Source of the DNA: Methanomassiliicoccales archaeon
GTDB taxonomy: Archaea; Thermoplasmatota; Thermoplasmata; Sysuiplasmatales; Sysuiplasmataceae
NCBI GenBank assembly: GCA_027365715.1
Contig: DAHXLZ010000212.1
Location: forward strand, 1 to 7,225
Length of the DNA stretch: 7,225 nt
Direction of reading: 5' to 3'
In this document: positions 1 through 5,438 of the stretch, one piece after another
Position numbering within the stretch: the stretch's first letter is position 1
Layout of the letters: the number at the start of each line of letters is the position of its first letter
The notes under the pieces: model-generated
The model's input: only the letters and a program-made list of their open reading frames with translations
Told to the model about the DNA's origin: nothing
Databases searched by the model: none
Position numbers and translations under genes: made by a program

Positions 1-1
1 C

Positions 2-1018
2 AGAAGAAAACTGCAGATGCTGGGCTTCGTCTTCATGGCCATTGCCTATTCCTCGATAGCTCTCATTCCTGCCATCGTCACAGATGTAGCATCCCTGCTC
101 ATAGTTTTTGGTTCCACTTTCTTCTTCATAAACATGGGCCCGAATACCACCACCTTTGTCGTCCCTGTCGAGGTGTTTCCGACTCAGATTCGATCAACTG
201 GACACGGCATAGCGGCTTCGGCGGGAAAAACCGGAGCTGCTATGAGTGCCTTTCTCTTTCCATTCATGCTGAAGTACATTCATCTGAATGGCATATTTTC
301 ATGGCTTGCAGTCATATCCATCATGGGCATAGCCGTGACAGCCCTGTTCATACCTGAGGGCCAGGAGAGAAGACTGGAGGATATCAGTGGCGAAGAGATA
401 CTCCTGAAGACATATTCAGAATTTTCCGATCTGATTTTTGCCCTGACGGAACAAATCGTCGTCGCGGCAGGAGAACTGGAAGCGTTCGTCAACAACTGGG
501 GAGATACTGCCGAATTCGCGAAGAAAATTAAGGGAATAGAGCACGATTGTGACGAGATAGTTCACAGCATCTTTGTCAGGCTGAACACGAAACTCATTGC
601 TCCGATAGAGAGGACAGAGATAGTCTCCCTTGCTCAGGCACTTGACGACATAATGGACTATATGGAGGCGACAGTCGCAAGGTTCCACATGTACGGTCTG
701 CAGACCCCAACAGTGCCTATGAGGGAATTTTCGCACACAATAATGCAGTGCGCAAAAGAAGTTTCGGAAGGCATAGAGAATATAAACGACATTTATTCCA
801 ATCGCTTCGACAGGCTAGAGAAGAGTTGCATCGAGATAAACAAGTATGAGAATGAGGCCGACTCTACATTGCGCACATCGCTTGAGGAACTCTTCAAGAG
901 CGACAATGCAATAGAGATCATCAAACTGAAGGAAATTTACGACAACATGGAGTCAGTGACAGATAAGTGCGAGGATGTGGCTGATATACTTCGCGATCTG
1001 AGGGTAAAGTACAGCTGA
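2..1018 (+). CDS. PHS-type MFS (phosphate) transporter C-terminal part fused to PhoU-like DUF47 domain, 5'-partial
   Basis: Membrane transporter, probably proton-coupled phosphate uptake, with a cytoplasmic PhoU-like regulatory domain. The frame is open to the window edge (RRKLQ before the first ATG at 17), so the true start lies upstream and the ATG at 17 is internal. Counting from that Met, residues 1-113 hold the last MFS helices. The stretch GPNTTTFVVPVEVFP (41-55) followed by RSTGHG and a GK pair matches the helix 10-11 signature of the PHS (Pho84-like) family. Residues 130-333 match DUF47 (PhoU-like, the usual companion of Pit transporters): acidic clusters EHDCDE (175-180), LDDIMDYME (209-217), NEAD (279-282) and the C-terminal TDKCEDVADIL, likely metal ligands. 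The end at VKYS is typical of DUF47, so the C-terminus looks complete. The join has no stop or frameshift, so it is a true fusion. Phosphate as substrate is inferred from both halves. A different organic-anion substrate for the MFS part remains possible. Confidence 0.85.
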   Translation, partial: RRKLQMLGFVFMAIAYSSIALIPAIVTDVASLLIVFGSTFFFINMGPNTTTFVVPVEVFPTQIRSTGHGIAASAGKTGAAMSAFLFPFMLKYIHLNGIFSWLAVISIMGIAVTALFIPEGQERRLEDISGEEILLKTYSEFSDLIFALTEQIVVAAGELEAFVNNWGDTAEFAKKIKGIEHDCDEIVHSIFVRLNTKLIAPIERTEIVSLAQALDDIMDYMEATVARFHMYGLQTPTVPMREFSHTIMQCAKEVSEGIENINDIYSNRFDRLEKSCIEINKYENEADSTLRTSLEELFKSDNAIEIIKLKEIYDNMESVTDKCEDVADILRDLRVKYS

Positions 1019-1030
1019 CGCGCCAATTAA

Positions 1031-1335
1031 AAGGCTGAAAGTGCAGGTAAGAGAGTGGAACTCGTTGACCCGCGTGGCACATCACAGGAATGCTCACAGT
1101 GCGGAGCGATTGTGAGTAAAACACTGTCGGAGCGTGTTCACTGGTGTACAAACTGTGGACTGCCTGCAGACAGGGATTTCAACGCATCGCTCAACATATT
1201 GAGAAGAGCAGGCCGGGGCACAGTCGAACCTGAAAACGCCCGCAGAGTCGAAACCTCTGCTGTGTCCACAAGGGCACGGCAGGCTTCGGCGCTGAAGCAG
1301 GAAGCCCACACCCTTCAGGGGTGGGAGTATGTCAC
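1031..1335 (+). mobile_element. IS200/IS605 (IS1341-like) right-end remnant
   Basis: Right-hand part of an IS1341-type element: tnpB 3' sequence plus a subterminal hairpin. No tnpA (Y1 transposase) and no left end are visible; upstream is immediately the intact 3' end of the transporter gene. The element was therefore truncated from its left side. IS200/IS605 members make no target duplications and carry hairpins instead of terminal inverted repeats, so the exact right boundary cannot be fixed here; 1335 is approximate and probably uncertain by about 10 bases. Confidence 0.65.
1230..1328 (+). ncRNA. Candidate omegaRNA (reRNA/sotRNA) 3' scaffold of the TnpB remnant
   Basis: In IS605-family elements a guide RNA (omegaRNA, also described in archaea as a sense-overlapping transcript) spans the tnpB 3' end and the right end, with the guide taken from DNA just beyond it. 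At 1305-1325 there is a strong hairpin: arm CCCAC, a bulged A, CCC, loop TTCA, then the fully complementary GGG and GTGGG. It is preceded by a GAAG and followed by GAGTATGTCA, an arrangement I recognise from the right ends of archaeal IS1341-type elements. The hairpin is seen directly. Its RNA role and the 5' limit (set arbitrarily at 1230) are inferred. The same hairpin could end transcripts of the convergent membrane-protein gene. Confidence 0.5.
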
Positions 1336-1340
1336 AGGAA

Positions 1341-3020
1341 TCAGATATATGCGTACACGGTCGCATAACCGTTAGTGTACAGTTCGACGAAGTAATGAGT
1401 TTTAAGCAACGCCAGCATCTGGGCGCTCACCGGGTAATCTGGATGATTGGGATAGAAGTTTGCGGCCGAAATCATTTCCCCGTCTATCATCAGGTAGTTC
1501 ACGTGTCTCAACCCCGATGGTGTTTGTGATGAGTTGAGATTGCTCAGCAGCCGACCGATGGTTGTGGAGCCGAAAATCGGAGATCCTCCAAACTCCCAGG
1601 TGGCATTTCTGTTGCCATAACCGAATACGATGGAACTGACCCTGTGGTCTCCTGCAAATGTGGCATTCTGCGGCGTACTGAATCTCATCCAGTTTGCAGC
1701 ATCCAAATCTCCTGAGGGTGTTGCTCCGATTTTTGAAGGAGCAGATAAGGAAGTGCTGAGAAATGTCGCCGACATGCCGGAAAAAATCATAATCATGGAT
1801 ATGACAACAGAAGCGACCATCCGCCTGTCGGGGCGGAAAAAAAGAGCGAGTCCGGTTATGATTCCAAAACCGGCAAAGAATGCAAGGATCAGGGCCATGT
1901 ATTCAACAATCCTCAGCGGAACCAGGTAAGCCGCGCCGGTGAGCATGCCTGCTGTGATTATTAATGCAATAAATGCAACGAATCCACCAAATATTGCATT
2001 CTCGAATTGCCTGAGCGAGAATCGAACGTAGTATGCTGCACCGATTAATGAAAAAGCCAGCGTGGGGATGAACAGCATAACTCCCGGGCCCGGGTTAATC
2101 GGTATTGAAGGTATACCGTAAACCGCAACAGCGAGAGTGATGATTGCCGAACCTGCAACGGCGGCAGAAACGTAAAACTTCTCCCTGCGTTTATTTATCC
2201 TTTCCTTTACGCTCAGTCCCTGCCACGGCGAGTATTTTCCGCCTGCCAGTATCGCCAGCAACAGGGCATATGGGCCCACAACAAGCTCCGGAAGATCCGC
2301 GCTTCTCAGTATGAAAACGGTGAGAAATTCGGGTGCCAGAAATTCCCAGTACAGGAGCGTTGCTGAAATTCCAACTGCAAGTGCTGTCACCAGGCGCCTT
2401 ATCTCCCGACCTGCGGTTCTTCTGAATGCCGAATAATAGAACAGTGCAATGTACAGGAAACCAAGTATGACTACCATCCCCAGATGGTATGTCGGTACCA
2501 TCGCAATCATGCAGACAAGCATTCCAGCATATCCGAATCTGCTGTCATGAGATGCTGTGTAAAAATAGAGGAAAAAGATGAGCAGAACTTCGCCCATAGT
2601 GTCGGAGGAGATTATTGACGTATGTCCGACAGTAATGATGGATGCAGAATAGAAGAGCGATGAAGCCAGGGCGACAGACCTGCTTCCGCTCAATCTTCCT
2701 GCAATAGATGCAACAGGAAATACAAGCGCCGATGTTATGAATGGCATTCCCAACTCGGTAATTGTGGTTGCCGGTACACCCGAAACTGCCGAAAGCGCTC
2801 CAAGGAGTTCATAAACGCCAGGGAATTCTGTGTATGTCTGGCCGTAACCATAGTATGGATTGGGCATATTTCCGTTTGAAGCGAAAAAGTGCACTATGAA
2901 GTAATTTTCACCTGTATCGGGTCCCCAGACATTGAACTGCAGAGGCATTATCAGCCGCAGCATGAGTGCTACGAAGAATAGTGAAGCAAGAGAGTAGATG
3001 TACCAGTTGTCCTCTTTCAT
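1341..3020 (-). CDS. Multi-pass membrane protein, GT-C-type glycosyltransferase-like
   Basis: Integral membrane protein of 559 residues. It has an N-terminal helix (about 8-25), a large first outer loop, about ten or more further hydrophobic segments to about residue 422, and a C-terminal soluble domain of about 135 residues. The first loop carries GPDTGENY (33-40), an acidic motif placed like the catalytic Asp/Glu of GT-C enzymes (STT3/AglB, PMT and ArnT classes). PLRIVEYMALILAFF (368-382) resembles the late arginine-bearing helix of that fold. The C-terminal domain begins AANWMRFSTPQNATF, similar to the WL-x-x-NTP start seen in GT-C proteins, and carries sequons at N452, N472 and N496, consistent with an outside location. 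I do not see a WWDYG-type STT3 motif, so an oligosaccharyltransferase role is not supported; a lipid-linked sugar transferase is more likely. The ATG at 3018-3020 is chosen because GAGG lies six bases upstream. A longer frame from a TTG at 3056 would begin upstream of the transcription start predicted from the TATA box. No function is certain. Confidence 0.8.
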   Translation of the reverse strand: MKEDNWYIYSLASLFFVALMLRLIMPLQFNVWGPDTGENYFIVHFFASNGNMPNPYYGYGQTYTEFPGVYELLGALSAVSGVPATTITELGMPFITSALVFPVASIAGRLSGSRSVALASSLFYSASIITVGHTSIISSDTMGEVLLIFFLYFYTASHDSRFGYAGMLVCMIAMVPTYHLGMVVILGFLYIALFYYSAFRRTAGREIRRLVTALAVGISATLLYWEFLAPEFLTVFILRSADLPELVVGPYALLLAILAGGKYSPWQGLSVKERINKRREKFYVSAAVAGSAIITLAVAVYGIPSIPINPGPGVMLFIPTLAFSLIGAAYYVRFSLRQFENAIFGGFVAFIALIITAGMLTGAAYLVPLRIVEYMALILAFFAGFGIITGLALFFRPDRRMVASVVISMIMIFSGMSATFLSTSLSAPSKIGATPSGDLDAANWMRFSTPQNATFAGDHRVSSIVFGYGNRNATWEFGGSPIFGSTTIGRLLSNLNSSQTPSGLRHVNYLMIDGEMISAANFYPNHPDYPVSAQMLALLKTHYFVELYTNGYATVYAYI

Positions 3021-3026
3021 ATGTTG

Positions 3027-3031
3027 CCTCT
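3027..3031 (-). promoter_or_regulatory. Ribosome binding site for the GT-C-like gene
   Basis: On the minus strand AGAGG sits six bases before the ATG at 3018-3020. It decides the start: the in-frame TTG 36 bases upstream has no such site and lies almost on the TATA box. Confidence 0.6.
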
Positions 3032-3056
3032 TTATCTGCCCGGAATCAACACACAA

Positions 3057-3064
3057 CTATAAAT
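3057..3064. promoter_or_regulatory. Shared TATA-like element between divergent genes
   Basis: CTATAAAT on the plus strand reads ATTTATAG on the minus strand, so it can serve as an archaeal TATA box in both directions. Leftward, the predicted transcription start (about 25 bases away, near 3035) falls just before the AGAGG site and the ATG at 3020. Rightward, it would fall near 3086, a few bases before the ATG at 3093, giving an almost leaderless message. I see no convincing BRE on either side, so the preferred direction cannot be read. Confidence 0.5.
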
Positions 3065-3092
3065 CGACTACACGGAATTCATTCCGGCCGCA

Positions 3093-3383
3093 ATGGAGTC
3101 ATTCAGGTTACCGGTCAGACCGGACGGAATTTCCTGCAATATAATCAAACCACCTGCCAGTCGAGTAATAATTCAGGCAGATTCCAAGGACGTGCTCAAA
3201 CACATCGAAGATGACAGTGTGGTAGCAGTTTTTGTCGACTCTCCTGATTTATTGCAACTCAAGTATGAGTTGCGCAGGCAGTGGGACAGCAGAGTGAATG
3301 CGGCTGATGACAAGCGGGATATTTTCTCCCCGTCCTGTGAGTATGACTCATTTACAGAGGGGCCTGATAAAAATGAAAACTAA
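3093..3383 (+). CDS. Small hypothetical protein overlapping the thiolase start
   Basis: 96-residue acidic, soluble product that I do not recognise. The central part (SRVIIQADSKDVLKHIEDD, then VVAVFVDSPDLLQLKYEL) alternates hydrophobic and charged residues like a small alpha/beta domain; the ends look disordered, with a charged C-terminus. There is no signal peptide, membrane segment or cysteine motif. Support for it being real: ATG 29 bases after a TATA-like element, no internal stop, codon choice similar to its neighbours, and an 11-base overlap with the thiolase ATG (3373) suggesting translational coupling. Against: no known family, a frame about the length chance could allow, and no clear ribosome site. 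If it is not a gene, 3021-3372 is a 352-base intergenic region holding only the promoter and the thiolase leader. Confidence 0.45.
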   Translation: MESFRLPVRPDGISCNIIKPPASRVIIQADSKDVLKHIEDDSVVAVFVDSPDLLQLKYELRRQWDSRVNAADDKRDIFSPSCEYDSFTEGPDKNEN

Positions 3384-4557
3384 TCGGGAAGTTTACATTG
3401 TGCATTACAGGCGAACGCCGTTCAGCCGTTCGAAACCATCAGAACCCCGGAGGGATGTTTTCAATTCCATCAGTATGGATTATGCGTTATCTCTTCTCAT
3501 ACGCAACGCTGTCGGTGAAACATCGATCCGACCTGCTGAGATAGGTGATGTTGTAATAGGGTGTGCGTATCAGAGGGATGAAAACTGGACATTCGGTGGA
3601 AGGCATCCTGTTTTTCTTGCGGGCCTGCCGGTGGAAGTTCCGTCAATGGCGCTCGACAGGGCATGCTCCTCATCACTGAATGCGATATCGGTTGGCGCAA
3701 TGGAGATAATGACCGGAAATTCAGACATTGTTCTTGCCGGTGGAATGGAACACATGACACACATTCCAAGGCTTTCAAACAAACTGTGCGCGCAGCTGCT
3801 TAACGATGCCAGTTATTCAGGATACCACATGGATGTGGGTTACAATATGGGTCTGACTGCAGAGAAGCTTGCAAAAATGAGGGGCATCACACGCTCAGAT
3901 ATGGATGAGTATGCACTCAGGAGCCACCGGTTGGCTTCCACGTCTCTGGAAGATGGTTATCTCAATGGCGAAATACTGCCCATTGAAGTTGACGGCGAAA
4001 AAGAGCGGATCAGCATAAGCTCTGACCAGAGCATCCGTCCTGATACAACACTTGAAAAATTGGCATCGCTTCCTCCGGCATTCATGGAAAACGGTCTCAT
4101 AACTGCAGGCAATTCATCGCCCCTGAATTCGGGTGCGACACTTGTCACACTGATGTCGGGGTCCAAGGTAAGGGAATATGGCATCGAACCACTGGCCAGG
4201 ATTTCCTCCATAGGCTGGGCCTCTGGTGATCCATCGGTGATGGGAGCGGTGGTCGTTCCCGCCATCGTTAAGGCATTATCGAAGACAGAATACGATCCGT
4301 CAGATATCGACATCTGGGAAATCAATGAGGCATTTGCCGCTGTTGCTGTAAATGCCATCAGGGAGTTAGGCATCAATCAGTCCAGTGTAAACAGAAAGGG
4401 CGGAGCGATAGCAGTCGGTCATCCTCTCGGCGCTTCGGGAGGCCGGCTTGCAGGAACACTGTCAAGGATGCTCAAGAATAAAGACGGAGAAACCGGTGTT
4501 GCTGCTCTCTGTGTGGGAGGCGGGCAGGGTTATGCCATGGTTCTCGAACGCGCATGA
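3373..4557 (+). CDS. Acetyl-CoA acetyltransferase (thiolase)
   Basis: Cytoplasmic thiolase of 394 residues, the normal length for the family. It catalyses reversible Claisen condensation of two acetyl-CoA to acetoacetyl-CoA, or CoA-dependent cleavage of 3-ketoacyl-CoA. All catalytic elements are present: nucleophile Cys98 in DRACSSSLNA, NEAF at 318-321, His350 in AVGHPLGASGGR, and the second catalytic Cys380 in CVGGGQG. GGMEHMTHIP (123-132) is the usual loop after the nucleophile. The first half (about 1-240) and second half (about 270-394) correspond to the two thiolase-fold domains. The ATG at 3373 is chosen because the protein aligns from VYIVHYRRTPF and GAGGGG lies about ten bases upstream; an in-frame ATG at 3298 would add 25 unrelated residues. 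It resembles bacterial-type degradative/biosynthetic thiolases, and I see no HMG-CoA synthase or DUF35 partner gene beside it as in archaeal mevalonate operons. Whether it serves beta-oxidation, the mevalonate route or ketone metabolism is therefore undecided. Confidence 0.95.
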   Translation: MKTNREVYIVHYRRTPFSRSKPSEPRRDVFNSISMDYALSLLIRNAVGETSIRPAEIGDVVIGCAYQRDENWTFGGRHPVFLAGLPVEVPSMALDRACSSSLNAISVGAMEIMTGNSDIVLAGGMEHMTHIPRLSNKLCAQLLNDASYSGYHMDVGYNMGLTAEKLAKMRGITRSDMDEYALRSHRLASTSLEDGYLNGEILPIEVDGEKERISISSDQSIRPDTTLEKLASLPPAFMENGLITAGNSSPLNSGATLVTLMSGSKVREYGIEPLARISSIGWASGDPSVMGAVVVPAIVKALSKTEYDPSDIDIWEINEAFAAVAVNAIRELGINQSSVNRKGGAIAVGHPLGASGGRLAGTLSRMLKNKDGETGVAALCVGGGQGYAMVLERA

Positions 4558-4595
4558 GGGGAAATCAGTGTCACCCCGCGCAATGCTTTTCAATA

Positions 4596-5201
4596 TTACA
4601 GCAATGAACCGGTAGTCATGGTATGGATTTCAAGTTCAGTCAGGTTCGTCATTCTGAGGGAGTTCATTCCTCCAAAATTGGAGTAAATGACGAACATATA
4701 ATTCCCAAGCTCGCACACCGCAATGGAGAATCCAAGCCTGACGGTTGTGCCGAATAGCGTGAGGTTGTGCGGTAATATCACAAATGAGTACAGGTATCCA
4801 TCAAACCTCGCAGATGCTTTGCTCGCATTTGGAACATAGCCGGCAATTGTGCCGATCGAGTTATTTACCGAAGAGTAAGCGCCTGCAGCATCGGCCGCAG
4901 TCTTGTAAAGCACGGCGCCTAATTCGAGAAATGTCCTGCCGGCGGAGTAATTCATCGATTCCGCCCTGACGGCTCCGTTGGCAGTGGCGCCACTGCCGGA
5001 CGATAAATTATTGCCGGTTGAGCTGTTGTACTTCTGCCCGGTGAAGGTTGTTCCTGCCGAATTGTTCACCTGCTGGTACGATGGAAACGCGAAGTGAGGG
5101 CCAACGTTCAGCGGTACTACCGCAAGCACGATGATTATTGCAACTATTGCAGCCGTAATAACACCAACAATAAATTTCACTTTTTTGTCCATATGATTCA
5201 T
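4596..5201 (-). CDS. Membrane-anchored extracellular protein rich in N-glycosylation sequons
   Basis: 201-residue protein of unknown function. A short basic start (MDKKVKF) is followed by one strongly hydrophobic helix (about 10-31), acting as an uncleaved anchor or signal peptide. No lipobox cysteine follows. The rest should lie outside the cell: a Ser/Thr/Asn/Gly-rich linker (about 44-90), then a domain of about 110 residues with alternating hydrophobic and polar residues. There are eight N-x-S/T sequons (N46, N59, N65, N84, N113, N125, N146, N186), a high density pointing to a glycosylated surface protein. Only one cysteine (C163), so no disulfide. The ATG at 5201 is the longest start; the Met at residue 4 (5190-5192) is equally plausible, since GGA lies nine bases before it. 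Convergent with the thiolase, 38 bases between stops. I do not recognise a family. Confidence 0.8.
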   Translation of the reverse strand: MNHMDKKVKFIVGVITAAIVAIIIVLAVVPLNVGPHFAFPSYQQVNNSAGTTFTGQKYNSSTGNNLSSGSGATANGAVRAESMNYSAGRTFLELGAVLYKTAADAAGAYSSVNNSIGTIAGYVPNASKASARFDGYLYSFVILPHNLTLFGTTVRLGFSIAVCELGNYMFVIYSNFGGMNSLRMTNLTELEIHTMTTGSLL

Positions 5202-5222
5202 TCCATGCGGTCAATATTTCTG

Positions 5223-5234
5223 TTTATTATATTC
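5223..5234 (-). promoter_or_regulatory. TATA-like promoter of the surface protein gene
   Basis: The minus strand reads AATATAATAAAC, an A/T-rich TATA-like element centred about 27 bases before the ATG at 5201. Transcription would then start at or a few bases before the codon, giving a leaderless or nearly leaderless message, which is common in Thermoplasmatales. Confidence 0.45.
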
Positions 5235-5295
5235 GGGAACTAATTATTGATTTCCACTCTGTTATCAGGTACGATTTCCCGGGATCATCCTGTTG

Positions 5296-5315
5296 ATTAA
5301 CTTTCACTTGTTAAT
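5296..5315. promoter_or_regulatory. Candidate operator: ATTAAC / GTTAAT dyad
   Basis: Perfect 6-base inverted repeat (ATTAAC, 8-base spacer, GTTAAT) in the divergent intergenic region between the surface-protein and nuclease genes. Arm centres are 14 bases apart, close to what a dimeric helix-turn-helix regulator could bind, though it also fits a weak hairpin. It lies about 65 bases upstream of the leftward TATA element and about 125 bases from the rightward start. Regulator and target are unknown. Confidence 0.3.
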
Positions 5316-5402
5316 TTCTGCTGCTGCGCTGATTGAATTTCGTCCGCTGCGACAATCCGCGCTTCTTCGCACTGTGCCGGGGCAATCTCGAAGCAATAGA
5401 CT

Positions 5403-5410
5403 CAAATATC
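5403..5410 (+). promoter_or_regulatory. Weak TATA-like element before the nuclease gene
   Basis: CAAATATC sits about 33 bases before the ATG at 5439, the spacing expected for a nearly leaderless archaeal transcript. There is no ribosome binding site before this ATG, which fits leaderless initiation. The match to a TATA consensus is poor. Confidence 0.3.
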
Positions 5411-5438
5411 CGCTCCATTTTGAATCCTCAGAACACTG

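Larger units (their letters stand above)
1031..1375 (+). pseudogene. tnpB: TnpB (IS200/IS605, IS1341-type) C-terminal remnant
   Basis: Fragment of the RNA-guided nuclease TnpB. An in-frame TAA at 1028-1030 precedes the recognisable sequence, which begins KAESAGKRVELVDPRGTSQ, the usual run into the zinc ribbon. The ribbon is intact (CSQC, then CTNC after an 18-residue spacing) and is followed by DRDFNASLNI, carrying the last RuvC aspartate. Complete TnpB proteins are roughly 350-450 residues; the N-terminal DNA/RNA-binding part and the first two RuvC motifs are absent, so it cannot cut DNA. A GTG at 1055 could start a 106-residue product, but the homology begins before it, which favours a decayed pseudogene. 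The frame runs past the right-end hairpin (1305-1325) into flanking DNA and stops at 1373-1375, so the last ~15 residues are probably not native, and it overlaps the 3' end of the opposite-strand membrane protein gene by 35 bases. It lies 12 bases after the transporter stop, in the same frame. Confidence 0.85.

Noticed and set aside
1082..1341. Ten-base direct repeat TCACAGGAAT at 1082-1091 and 1332-1341, inside tnpB and just past its right end
   Set aside because: Several 10-base repeats are expected by chance in a window this size, and the copies are not at comparable positions for element ends or target sites.
3957..4376. Minus-strand 139-codon frame inside the thiolase gene
   Set aside because: Antisense shadow of catalytic thiolase sequence, with no start signals.
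4558..4590. GGGG/CCCC pair followed by TTTT after the thiolase stop as a terminator
   Set aside because: Only four pairs with a 12-base loop, and the T-run is 9 bases away; too weak to annotate.
5371..5432. tRNA-like words (TAGACTCAAATATC and TTTTGAATCC) before the nuclease gene
   Set aside because: The putative anticodon stem does not pair and no acceptor stem can be formed, so this is not a tRNA.
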